The position numbers and the translations under genes were made by a program. A model generated the notes under the pieces. That model made no database searches and was not told the origin of the DNA. It saw only the letters and a program-made list of their open reading frames with translations. Source: Mesotaenium endlicherianum (taxonomy: Eukaryota; Streptophyta; Zygnematophyceae; Zygnematales; Mesotaeniaceae). From it: 64,000 nucleotides of DNA. The first letter of the stretch is position 1. Every line of letters begins with the position of its first letter. The DNA lies in assembly GCA_009602735.1 (NCBI GenBank), contig WELA01006186.1:112663-176662 (forward strand), read 5' to 3'. Shown one piece after another: positions 43,802 to 55,108 of the stretch.

Positions 43802-45281
43802 ATGGTAAGGACAAGGTCTCAAACTAGCAACTCCCGAAACATGGAGAACCTAGATAACGAGAATGTCAAAAACCAGGCGGAAAGCCATGTAGCGGGAACC
43901 CGTACCTATTCTGAAGCAGTGGCAGATACTGCAGCTAGAGAGGCTGCAGATGAGGCAGCTGCTATTGCCGCAGTCGCAGCACAGCAAGCTGAGGAGGAGA
44001 GAGCCAGGCTAGAAGCTGAACAATTAGCAAAGGCTGCTGAAGATACAGAAAGGAGGGAAGGACAGCCAGCTGACGAGCGCACTGTTGAAGAACTTATAGC
44101 ATCCAGGGCCAATTTTCCGAACCCACCTCCTGCTGTACAACTCAATGTACCCCTAGGTCAAATTCGTGACCGGCTAAATGCGGCACAAATTGCTGCTGCA
44201 GGAGCGAGAGGGACTGTTGAGGACTCTACTCAGCGAGTAGATGCCAATGCTGCTGCTGCATTTGCTAGACTCCCACCCCAGAGTGTAGACTTGGGAGCAC
44301 TGTTCATTTAAATGCAGTCGCAAATGGCGACCATGTATCAGTCCCAACAAGAGGACAAAAGAATCGTAATGTCTCCACTGCGGGACAGAGACCGACTGAG
44401 GTCTCAAACCACTGGTGGTGGTGGCAGAGGGCCTAGTAAGCCCAAGCCGAAATCTCCCTAGGACTATGATCCTGAGGGAAACAGAAAACATTACCTGATC
44501 AAGTTTCTCGCGGATGTTGAGGAGTGGCTGGAGAACTACCCAGAACTGCAAGGTTACGAGAAGGTCAGGCACACTGGTGTGCTACTGAAAGGCAGTGCTG
44601 TGGACTGGTGGCTATACTAGAAAGGAGAGCTTAAGGCTCAAAAACTCGACGACCCTACGTGGGTAGAGTTTGTCGAGAAGTTGCATGAGAAGTTTGATGT
44701 CATCAACCAGCAGGAGAAAGTTATTTATGCGATGATCTCCCTGACACTGAAGCAGACCACTTCAGTTGTTGAGTTTGCTCAAAAGTCCCAGGAGAACATG
44801 ATGAAACAGCCAGACTTGCCAGAACGGTATAGTTTAGCGTACTTCACGTATGGCTTGAAACCCGAAGCCTCGGGTCATTTTGCTGAGAAGAAGTATGAAA
44901 TATTGGCTGACTTGATCCAAGATGCTGATGCCTGGGATCAGCAGCAGTTCAATCACAAGCGCCAGAGTAATGCTTTGGTGTCTAAGATTGTCAAAAAAGC
45001 CCCACGGTTCCTACAATGCAATTGAAGGAGACCAGGCTGAGGATGATCAGGGTGATGGATATGAGTATGAGTATAATGCTATACAGTCTAGAGGTAGAGG
45101 TGGTTTCTCTCAAGGCGGCTATGGAAGAGGTGGTGGTAGGACTAAGCCGAGACCAACCTCAGCAAAATCTGCTGGCTTCCATTGCCAGCAGACAGGTCAC
45201 TTCAGAGAGCAGTGTCCAGTCAAGCACCTCCCAAAGATCAAGAGAAAAGACCACCCTTTAAAAGACAGCAACAGTCAGTAA
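43802..45281 (+). pseudogene. Fam1-E gag
   Basis: ATG 43802 (MVRTRSQTSNSRNMENLDN), complete N-terminal alanine-rich helix. A TAA at 44309-44311 stops the frame where A has GTTCAG (V-Q). Further stops occur near 44458 and 44618, and one extra A in AAAAAAGCC at about 45000 shifts the frame before the Arg/Gly and knuckle region. The knuckle Cys pattern is altered (AGFHCQQTGHFREQC: first Cys lost). The frameshift heptamer TTTAAAA is kept at 45257-45263, and its stem has one mismatch. Confidence 0.88.
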
Positions 45282-48200
45282 TCCAGTCTAGTGACTGTGA
45301 GGATGCTAGAGATAGTGAGGCGTCACTAGCTGCCCTTGTAGCAGGTATTATGGGTCCTGCTGAAATGGATTCACTTTGCATGCCTGATAACCAGATAAAG
45401 GAGACCATCAGCAATATAGACATCCAGAGAGTGCACACTCTGGATGCTCTTGTTCCACTTGACGTCCAACATTTTTTTGCTAAGTCAGGAGAACAATGCG
45501 AAAGTCAAGAAAAGACAGTCCCCCATATCCTACTGCATGATTGTAGGTAGGAAGATGAGGGCATTTGTTGACGGAGGGACGTCACATACTTTTATCCATA
45601 AGAACTTAGTTAAGCGGCTAAGGCTGCCTGCTGTCACCCAAGGGAATAGAAAATTATTCCTTCGAGATGCCTGAAGTATCTCGGGAGGAGTTATAACCAA
45701 GCCTATTGAGGTCCAGCTAGGTTCTGGCATTGCAGTTGTAACTGAAACGCTTACAATTGAGGTACTCAACACTCGCTTTTATGTTCTCGTGCTAGGCAGG
45801 TCCTGACTTAATAGACATCAAGCTGAAGTGTGTTGGAGCAGAGGTACAGTGAAAGTGAGAGGAGCCAGTGATGGGCAGACTAACTTGGCACCCACCAGTG
45901 CTCTTCCTCTTGTCTTGTGTGGATGGCAAATGAAGGGAAAGAAGAGGCTTCCAGAAGGATGCAAGTTGCTAAATAAGATGAAGTTTGTCAAAAGCTGGAA
46001 CCAGCACAAAGACAGTATGTTCTGTCTGCTGCTAAGAGAGGTACCTCCTCAACCTGAAAAAGTGGTGGAGAAAAAGGTAAGTCCTCCGGAGCACCCTACT
46101 GCTGCAAAAATTGTTGCTTAGTACACGGAAGTATTTATTATGCCTCCAGGACTACCCCCTAAGAGAGAAGTAGATGATAGGATTGATTTATTACCTGGGA
46201 GTCAGCCACCTTGGCAACGCCCTTATGGCTTGTCTTATGTGGAGAGCGAGGAGTTGAAAACACAGATTGCAGAGCTTGAGGAAAATGGTTATATTTCCCC
46301 CAGTAAATCACCTTACGGTGCACCCAACCAATTTGTTAAGGAAAAGGATGGCAGTATGCGGATGTGTGTGGATTACAGAGCCCTGAACAGAATTACAGTA
46401 AAGAACAAGTATGCTTTACCCAGAATCGAGGACTTGCTTGATACCCTGTCTGGTGCTAAGATACATCTCAAAAGTGGTTATTATCAAATCAGAATTGCTG
46501 AGGGGGATGAACAGAAGACTGCCTTCCGCACACGTTATGGACACTATGAGTTCAACGTGATGCCATTTGGACTGACCAATGCTCCTGCAACCTTTATAGG
46601 TGCTAAGAATTACATTTTCAGGCCTTATTTGGATAAGTTTGTGCAAGTTTTCCTGGATGATATTTTAATTTTCTCTAAAAATGAAGCTCGGCACGCTGAA
46701 CACCTAAAGACAGTCATGGACATTCTGAGAAGAAATCCGTTATATGCTAAAGTGAGCAAGTGTGAATTCTTTAAGGAAAGTATTGAATTCTTAGGCCACA
46801 TTGTTAGTAAAGAGGGCATCAGTGTGGACCCTAAGAAAGTCCAGACTATAAGGGACTGGCCAGTACCACAGTCTGTCTCTGAAGTTAGATCCTTCCTCGG
46901 GTTGGCTAACTACTATAGGAGGTTTATTGAGAATTATTCTGCAAAGGTCAGTAAACTGACTGACCTTACTAAGAAAGACATCGGGTATGTGTGGGAGGAA
47001 GAGCAGCAGGCTGCCTTCCAGACCCTTAAAGATGCCCTTTGTTTTGCCCCNTTGCCCCAGTGCTAGTCGTGTATGACCCCAACAAATCGGTGCAGGTGGT
47101 TACTGATGCCTCTGACTTTGCCATGGGTGCTATTTTGTTGCAGCGTGCTGACAAAACCACAAAGGATGGTAAGGTACGGCAGGAGTGGCACCCTGTGTTG
47201 TACGAGTCTATGAAATTTAATCCAGCGGAGATTAATTACTCAGTGCATGATAAAGAGCTGCTAGCTATCATTCATGTACTCAAACAGTGGAGAGCACACT
47301 TACATGGTAAAGCTTTTTAGGTGATTTCAAATCATCTAGCTCTGACTCACTTTCAGAAGAAGTCCAAGCTGTCAAGGAGGGAGAACCGCTGGAGCCAGAT
47401 GCTGGAGCAGTTCCAAGTCCAAATCGACTACAAACCAGGGAAGTTGAATCCTGCTGATGCACTCTCTAGAAGACCTGACTTGCAAGAAAGGAACTTTAGT
47501 CAGCATGCTGTAGATAAAGTCCTGTGTGCACTCACTTCATTGAAGGTGAATAAGTCCTTCATTGAACAACTTAGGAAAGCCTACCTTTCTGACCCAACAT
47601 TTGAGCCCAGCCCCACTACTGGTGTGTGTCGTGCTATTGCGCGCAGGTTTAAACTTAAGGGAGGGGTCTAGGTGTCTGAAACCACTTCAGGCAGGCTGAA
47701 GCTGGTCATTCCTAATAACTTGGACATAAAGTCCCTTTTATTGAGTCAAGCCCATGACAGTATACTGGGTGGACATTTGGGGCAGGCCAAGACTGTTGGC
47801 AAACTAGCTCAACATTATCATTGGGAGGGATTACCTCGGGAGGTCTTGAAATACGTCAAGTCCTGTGACGAGTGTCAAAAGAACAAGTCTAGGCACACAC
47901 CATCGGGGGGGCTCTTACAACCGCTGCCCATCCCAGCTGCCCGCTGGAAAACAATATCCATGGACTGGGTGGTCACACTGCCACTAACTGCCAATGGGCA
48001 TGATTTGATATTGGTAGTCGTGGATAAACAGGCAAATATGGTCAGTTTCGTCCCCACAACTGTCAAAGTAACTGCACTCAAAACAGCAAGACAGTTCTAC
48101 AACCATGTAGTATGCCAACATGGGCTACCCTCTAATATAATCTCAGATGCCAGAGACTCGAAATTTACCTCTAATTTCTGGAGAGCTTTAATGGGGTCAA

Positions 48201-49061
48201 TGGGAGTCGGGCAGCTGCTCAGCACAGCAAACAACCTTCAAACTGATGGGCAGACTGAAAGAACTAACCGAGTTCTGCAAGAAATACTCAGAGCCTATAT
48301 TAACCAAAAGGAAGATAATTGAAATGACCTGTTACCTCAAATCCAGTTTGCGGTCAACAGTGCGGTGCACGCGTCAACGGGCAAGACTCCTTTTGATTTG
48401 AGCCCGGGTAGAGTCCCTAAGTCTCCTTGAGATGTGCTTGGGGAGTCTTTAACTCACCTTGAAGGGATTGGCAATCCGGTCTCCCTCCAGTTAACTCAGG
48501 AGTTTGCTGACACCCTGTCATAAGTCCAACAAAACTTGCACAAAGTCCAAGAAAACCAACAAAAATACGCTAATCAACACCGTCGGGAGCTGACATTTTC
48601 TAAGGGCAATTTAGTCAAACTGCATTCTCAGCACCTGTACCTCCCTGGTGTGGTCAAGAAAAAGCTTGGCCCTGTCTGGGTCGGTCCATATTCGGTGGTG
48701 CGTCGTGTCGGTCAGAATGCTTTCAAACTAAATATGTCAGCCGCACACAAGGGTCACCCGGTTTTTAATGTCTCCTTCCTAAAACCATACATCAAAGGTG
48801 ATACACTGTTCACAGGTGGGTAACCTGTCCAACTGGGATCGGTCCCCGCTGTCTGGGACGGCGACCCTGAGGAATATGAGGTTGAGGAGATTTTAGACGC
48901 GCGCTCGGTCCGTCAATCATCTAAATATGACATGAAGTACCTCATTCGATGGAAGGGTTACGATGCCTCTGGGGACACTTGGGAATTTAAAGACCATTTG
49001 ACTAATGCCAAAGGGGCGTTGAAACGGTTCCACCTTCGGGCAACTGGAGAACCTCCCTAAC
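45282..49061 (+). pseudogene. Fam1-E pol
   Basis: Protease (FVDGGTSHTFIHKNL, about 45560), RT (46140-47066; [13 protein letters not shown]), RNase H ([13 protein letters not shown], about 47100), integrase (47672-48322; SMDWVVTLP, SDARDSKFTSNFW with one extra residue, [10 protein letters not shown] with the preceding HP lost) and barrel with chromodomain (48536-49060). Stops are scattered, for example TAG at 47318-47320 and 47669-47671 and TGA at 48320-48322. A lone N at 47051 with a duplicated TTGCCCC (47044-47050, 47052-47058) breaks the frame artificially. Confidence 0.9.
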
Positions 49062-49496
49062 AGTCATTTCAGTCGACACGGGAAGGTGACAGGAGGTCCT
49101 GTCTCCATTTAAGTTGGAGGGGAAAATATATGACAGTTAGTGTGCGAGAGCGAGAAAGGGACAGTTGGGTGAACCCTAAGTGTCAGCATAGTGACAGATG
49201 GGACGGATATGTGAATCCTAAGTGTCAGCATAGTGACAGATGGGACAGCCTTGCCCACATAAAGCACCTTTGGCTGAAGGAAAAAGGGCCTCGCACAGCA
49301 ATACATCACTTAACACACCTAAAAATACATACATACGTTTATGTCTAGCGCACCGCAACTACGTCAACTCCTAGCAATCACCCTCTAAGGTAAACAGGAA
49401 CAAATATACCATACTAATACAAACTTACTCCCTTCCTGCAACTATTATGACAAAGGTCGATATCCTACTAACTTGTGCCCTGGCTACATGTGCAGA
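49062..49496 (+). other. Fam1-E pol-ORF3 spacer with candidate splice acceptor
   Basis: Contains an internal AAGTTGGAGGGG tract near 49111, a local duplication of a roughly 38-base phrase (CCTAAGTGTCAGCATAGTGACAGATGGGAC at 49172 and 49215), and TACTAAC (49466-49472) followed by CAG (49493-49495) just before the ORF3 ATG. Confidence 0.55.
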
Positions 49497-51173
49497 ATGG
49501 CTCCCACCACACAAAAGGAGGACATAAAACGTAAGGCAGAAGAAGCCAGGAGGACAATGGACCAATACCAGAAGGAGCTGGCGGCGACGTCCCTCACCAA
49601 GAGAGAACAAGAAACGGTCCGCAAACAACAAGAGGCGGCAGAAGAAGCATAGAGGAAGAAGGATCAGGAAGCGGAAAACCTCAGGGAAGCTGAGGAGGAG
49701 AGACACAAGAAACAACAAGAAGAAGCGGCAGCGGCAGAAAAGGAGAGAAGGAAAAAGGCTGAAGCGGACAGGCAGAAGAGCTTGGCCACTTACAGGTACA
49801 CTGTGGTGGGTGGCCAAAACTTTGATAACTTGAAGGAAGCATTGCTGGCAACCCAGGAGATCAACAAGCTGGAACAGACAACACTGCTACAGAAGGAAGG
49901 AACCGCAGCATTGGATAGGTACATTGAGACACACACTGGTGTGGTCCTCTACGAGGATTGTGCCAAGATGATTGGCTATACAGCGGAGCAGGCTCGATAC
50001 CTTGCCAATGATTGAGTGAACAAGCCAGTCCCAATATCGGGAATAGTGGGAGATCAGAGACTCATCAGGATGGTGAGCATGCGGCCCGATAGCTTTAAGG
50101 ATACGGTATTCTGCCTCACACTATTGCCAGCTCACAATGAAGTTGAGAGAAAGAGCTGGGAGTACTTGGCCAGGGAAGCAGGACAGCAGATGTTCTCTCC
50201 CCACTGGTTCCCACGTAAACTGAGAAAGGCTGAGCATGGACCCTAGTACTACCAGCAGCCAACAGATTGGAGGTGGATGACCGTCACAAACAAAAAGCAG
50301 GAGTGTGACCGAGCCCAACCGCACAATTTCCACTATGGCCTAGACGGCTACCTCATCCTACCACCTCACATTGCCCCTTGGGACCCCAGGCTGAATGGCT
50401 GCTTGAGCAATATGAATGCACAGACCAAAGAGCACAGGAGGAGGGGGGGAGACTACTTCTCTAAGGAAAAGCATGCCTTTGTCGAATGGGCAAAGAATGC
50501 AGGCCGGATAGATATCAGCAGGCTGGAGGCCAAGCAACCCCCGGCACGCCCTAAGAAAGGGAGGTCAGTAGACTACTCCATGTCTACCAGGGAGCAGGAC
50601 GACTTAGTGGATGAGACTCCTACCCTCTCAAAGGAGAAAGATGAGGAGGATGAGGAAGAAGAACAAAGCAGGGGAGAAGCATCAGGAGCTGGTACTCAGG
50701 ACACCCAGGGGCAGGCAAGAGCAGGGCTTCCTCAGGAGCCAAGATCAGGTATATGGAACGTGATCCCGGTTATGGAGGCAACTGGACCCCGCACTCGCTC
50801 CCCCAGCCCACCTGCCCAAGCAGGGGAAGAAGCTGATCTGACTGTACTTGGCAGCAGACACACGCAGAAATCCCCAGAGGACAGGGGTGCCAGGAGAAGG
50901 ACACGCGGGGTGGCCAGAGGTATGCCGGCCTCCCCCTTCGCTCAGGGACATGTACCTCTTGCCAATGTATTTTATCCTACTAAAATGCCTGTCTATGTGG
51001 GGATCAACACCCAAGTGGGTGAAGAGCAGGCTACCATCCTTCGTTCTCCTCGAGGTCCAACTTTAGAACAAACGGGGTTCTTTAAAAGGCCAGCTGACAG
51101 ACCTAGAGGGCTGTCCAAATCTAGGTCCACATCTCAGTCTCCTGATCCTGAAGCCCAAGGAACAACCCCCTAG
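49497..51173 (+). pseudogene. Fam1-E ORF3
   Basis: Homologous over the full length to the intact B protein. Nonsense codons: TAG near 49650 in the coiled coil, TGA at 50013-50015 and TAG at 50244-50246 in the conserved block. The last 298 residues (from 50277) are open to the original stop. Three codons are missing in the ANVFYPTKMPVYV stretch compared with ANVFQHPTGMPVYV in B. Confidence 0.88.
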
Positions 51174-51285
51174 GTGACAGGCTGAAAAGGCAGTTAGTGG
51201 GGGAGGCTGGGCAGGTTCAATTCCCTTATTTAAGACTTCTGCAGTTGAATGTTGTCGAGGCGACAACAAGTTAAGTTGGAGGGAT

Positions 51286-51443
51286 TGTAATGAATCAGTA
51301 TATTGGTAGATATAATATTCATATAAATATAATAGTTAATTAAGTTCAACCTGCTGATTATTGAGTAGAGTTCAGCAGGGTGAACTTGTTTAACTATTAT
51401 ATTTAAATGAATATCATATCTACCAATACACTGATTTATTACA
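51286..51443. repeat. Fold-back LTR stub: 73-bp inverted repeat of the Fam1 LTR start
   Basis: 51286-51357 is the first 72 bases of a plus-oriented Fam1 LTR, placed correctly after the PPT of E. After 13 bases, 51371-51443 is the same LTR start in inverse orientation (ending ACTGATTTATTACA). The arms match at most positions. The rest of both LTRs is absent. To the right lies Fam3 integrase sequence. Confidence 0.85.
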
Positions 51444-52526
51444 GTTCTGGTTGGAATGAAATGAGCCATCTTGGTAAGTCTATCCACCAGTGTTAAAATT
51501 GCATTACGGCCTTGAGGTGTCATGGGGAGGTTCACAATAATATCCATAGAGTTATCAATGCATTGCTTCTCCAAAAATGGTAGTGATTGGAAGAGTCCTC
51601 CCGACTTTTGTGATGATGACTTCATTCTTTAGCATGTATCGCAGCTCTTGCAATACTCCTTGACTTGCTTGAACATGCATTGTTAGCAGTAAGTCCTTGC
51701 TAGCACGCCCATGGTCTTTATTATTCCAAAGTGTCCGCTAAGAGGGTTGTCATGTGCTTCCCCTGAAAGCAAAAGCCGGAGTTTCAATTGATTAGAAACA
51801 CATCTTTGGCCTGTATCTTGCCCCACCCCATATTTCCCTTCTTGTTCTTTTATGAGTCTCAAGTTGCTCCTTCGTTCTTGTTATTAGGATCTTCTTCATA
51901 TGCGATTAAAAAATGTACCTTCAAATCCGTACGTAAAGTCGTCATAATCGAGTAAGTTTGCAATCATGAAAGGGGATCGGCTGGATCTCTCTTGCCGAGT
52001 TAGTATTAAATCTTGATGTTGTATTGTTGCAAGTATCCATCCCATTTTCTTGTCTTCTTGAGAGATACAGTTGCATCTGAAGATTCTTCGACGTCTTGTG
52101 GTCCGTAGTGACCAGCACCTTGTGTAATTCAACGAAGCAGTGCCAGAACTTCAACGCATGTATAATCATCAATGCCTCTCGCCTGGTGGTTATATGAGTT
52201 TGCTCGGCTAGATTTAGCTTCTTTGATTTGTAGGCAATGGGCTAGAGTCCCTTGTCTTGGTCTTGAAGCAAGATTGCTATTGTATAGGAAGATGCATCAG
52301 TAATGACGTAGAAGGGCCAATTTGGATTTTGACTTGGGAGCGTGGGCACTGGGGATGTCGTTAATCTTTGTTTTAATCGTTGGAATGCTTCCTCCTCTTC
52401 CTTGATCCAAAAATATGGCTTGTCCTTCTTGAGTAACTCAGTGAGGGGGGCTGCTATAAGCAAGAAGCTTTGGATGAATTTCCTATAAGGTTTATGAACC
52501 AAGTCACAAGAGTACCTATTCAATTG
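51444..52526 (-). pseudogene. Fam3 remnant: RT end, RNase H, integrase start
   Basis: Reads leftwards: RT connection and RNase H start (52523-52242; YRKFIQSFLLIAAPLTELLKKDKPYFWIKEEEEAFQRLK, ITDASSYTIAILLQDQDKG), the rest of RNase H in another frame (52172-51896; LMIIHALKFWHCF, VTTDHKTSKNLQMQLYLSRRQ), then integrase from SMDIIVNLPMTPQGRNAILTLVDRLTKMAHFIPT (51600-51455). The last block matches the start of the window, so it is the same family. It is cut on the left by an inverted Fam1 LTR and on the right by the Fam4 LTR. Confidence 0.85.
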
Positions 52527-53600
52527 TGAATCTACACAAAATTAATTTACAATCATTCAATAATATCAAAATATAAAAACAAATTAATTTGTAGTCTAAC
52601 TTGTATCGCTACAAGTGCCAACGCTGACATGGGTTTTAAAGCCACCCCACATGTCGTGGCGGTGCCATCATAACGGCAATGTCAATTGGCCATGGGTTGA
52701 GGTGGCCTGTGGCCTCAACTCGGCTCGATTTGGCAGTTGCTAGTGTGGCCATTGCTAGCCTTGGCACGGCTGACCTGGCTTGCATTTTCCTACCAATTGT
52801 TGGGTGTCGAGATTAACTAAGTTATGTGACGTCACTTGATACGTGTAACAAGATGGACCCGCGTCCAAGGCTGACTACTACATGTCAGCAAGGCTTGGTC
52901 GGCGGGTCAATGGTTGACTGCCTGTACTTGAGCGCGCCGTAATGTCCGTCACGCGTGCCAGCCGATTAATGGGCTGGAAGTCGTGACAATAATTTATTCC
53001 TTCTTACTTCTACTTATTTGACATAGAGATACGATATGTCATAAACAATAAATAAGATCGATATCAAGTCTAAACGACGGGTCTGCTCTCCAAGCTGCCA
53101 TAGACCAGGCCCCTCGATTCGACAAAATTAGAGGATTTGGAAGATTTCAGAAACATCCTCTGGCCTGCTCTGGGCGACGGTCAGGGTTTCAAGAACATCC
53201 TACAATATTTGGTAGGGTTTTTTTAATGGCGTGATTAACATCCCACGACAATCTTTAAAGGAAAATTGAAAATTCCGAGATTTTACGCGACATCCGTGTC
53301 GTGCCTAACAGTGTTGGTCCCTCGGCACGTGCGTAGCCTTTCAGCACGTGTGCCTTCGACCTGGTTGATGTATCGGCGGCCCTCCTCACATGTGGGCAAA
53401 CATGGTCGATCGACCTTCGCACGTGTGTCGGTGACAAGCCTTACCAGGGTTAACCCATCCCTGGGCTCCTGAACTTGCACCATGCAACCATGACCAACAC
53501 TCATAGCAACGTTCTCCTTCACTCAGCTCTCACCATCTGCTCATCCTAAGACTTAGCAGAAAATTTTAAAAATACTTGCCGTGCCTTCATTCCTCGTACA
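52527..53600 (-). repeat. Fam4 3' LTR (about 1074 bp)
   Basis: In reverse complement it starts TGTACGAGGAATG directly after the purine tract GAAAGGGAGGGG and ends TGTAGATTCA at 52527, where the Fam3 RT frame begins. Both ends are TG...CA. Without the 5' LTR in view the boundaries rest on the PPT and the Fam3 junction only. Confidence 0.7.
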
Positions 53601-53613
53601 CCCCTCCCTTTCA
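53601..53613 (-). promoter_or_regulatory. Fam4 polypurine tract
   Basis: The reverse complement TGAAAGGGAGGGG immediately precedes the TG of the LTR. Confidence 0.8.
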
Positions 53614-53646
53614 GTTGAGGCGTTCCTGCCTTTCTGCTAAAAGCTA

Positions 53647-55108
53647 TTATTTTCCAGCCCTGCGGCTAGGGGGTTTAGAAAGGTCGTCAAGACATTCCCA
53701 TCGTCCAGCCATAATCTCTTCCTTGCCAATGCAGAAAGTCTGCCATTGGGCACCACACTTATCGCAAGTTACCATTGCTTCCTGATCATCCAGCACTTTG
53801 CAGCTGGCACAAGGCGTGGCTCGCACCAATTCCTCGGGCACAACCCTAACCGTAGGATCTATATTCGGCAAATGGCATAGCGAGCAATTCTGCACGTGGT
53901 CTCTCATGGTTTTACCATCAGAACTTTCCACTTCTAACACACCATTGTCAAACGCATGCTTCACGCGTAAGTTCACTGCACCTGAACTGGTGTCGATGGT
54001 GGTCTTGGTCTGGCGCTTGCGGTAGACGAAGTCTCCTTCTTGAATTTGCGTCATCTGCAAGCGATAGCTCCCGTCTCGCATCCTGGCGTAACGTTGCGTA
54101 TCTCTTTTCTGTGCAATTTTCAGATTGTCCAACGCAGCCGGCATCATGCACTCAAATAATGCCTTGCGGCGTACCATCACCTTTAGCAGTTCATCAGGGC
54201 TGTCCAGGTCTTTCACTTCTTCAATCTCCTGCTTGATGCTGCTTGGCACTACTGGACTTCTGCCAAACAGTATCTGATATGGCGAGTAATTCGCCAAGGC
54301 AGCCTGCTTGCTAAATCTGTAACCCATAACCAGCCATGGCAGGGCCAGATCCCAATCACGCTTGTCATGCTCAAGGCAAAACTTGCGCAAAGCAGACTTA
54401 ATGGTTTGCACCATCCTTTCTGCCAAACCATCTGCGTGCGGATGATCTCTAAACGTAGTGCAATGATCGATGAAGCATCTATCCAAGAGTTTCTGAAAAG
54501 ACCCTTGGAACTCAAATCCTTGGTCTGTCAGCACTTCTGCTGGAGCTCCATGACGCACAATCACACCATTGAGGAGCGCTTCCGCGATCCCTAGACTCTC
54601 CTTAGCAGTCAGAGGCACGATCTCTATCCTCTTAGAGAAATGCTCAATCATGACCATGATATACTTGTTACCTCGCTTAGACAGCGATAGCTCACCTGCG
54701 AGATCGCAGCTCCAGCGGTAGCCTAGGCCCATGATCGGCAAAGGTTGCAAGTGTAGATGTTGCTGTGTAAAACCAGCCTTGACGCGATCACAGCTTTGGC
54801 AGGCCTTGATCACATCTTCACACTGCTGCTTCATGCCCCTCCACCAGTAAGACAGCTCCAAAAGACAATACGTCTTCTTGACACCATAAGTGTCCAGTGT
54901 TCTCGTGCATTTCCTGCACAAGAGCTCGTCTCCTGATGGGTTATGACACAAACTTCTCCTGACTAGTTTCTTCAATTTTGAAAAGGTTGTTGCGTTTCCA
55001 GCAAAACCTTTTAGCTTGATGGCTTACCTGGTCCTTCTCCTTCACTGATAGCCCTTCCAAGTGAGTTTTTGTCTTCAGCCAGTGCATAGTAGCTTGATCT
55101 TTCCAGAT
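53647..55108 (-). pseudogene. Fam4 integrase with C-terminal PHD-like zinc finger
   Basis: The main frame is 54975-53647. The zinc-binding domain contains YWWRGMKQQCEDVIKACQSCDRVK. The core has YRWSCDLAG (first Asp), VLTDQGFEFQG (second) and HPHADGLAERMVQTIK (Glu). Instead of a chromodomain the C-terminus (about residues 393-435) reads PCASCKVLDDQEAMVTCDKCGAQWQTFCIG then RWEC. This follows the PHD pattern (CxxC, CDKC, W, FCIG, WxC), with Gln at the usual His position and the last Cys replaced. Upstream codons (MHWLKTKTHLEGLSVKEKDQ) link to RNase H but lie in another frame after a TAG at 55109, so at least one frameshift and one stop separate integrase from RT. Confidence 0.85.

Larger units (their letters stand above)
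43055..51358 (+). mobile_element. Fam1-E gypsy element, decayed
   Basis: Plus-strand copy: 5' LTR 43055-43767, PBS TGGTATCAGAGC (43769-43780), gag, pol and ORF3, all with lesions, PPT, and only the first 73 bases of the 3' LTR. ORF3 is the same subtype as in B and D. Confidence 0.9.

Noticed and set aside
53255-53522. Small ORFs on both strands at 53.2-53.5 kb
   Set aside because: They overlap each other inside the Fam4 LTR and show no domain or conservation evidence.
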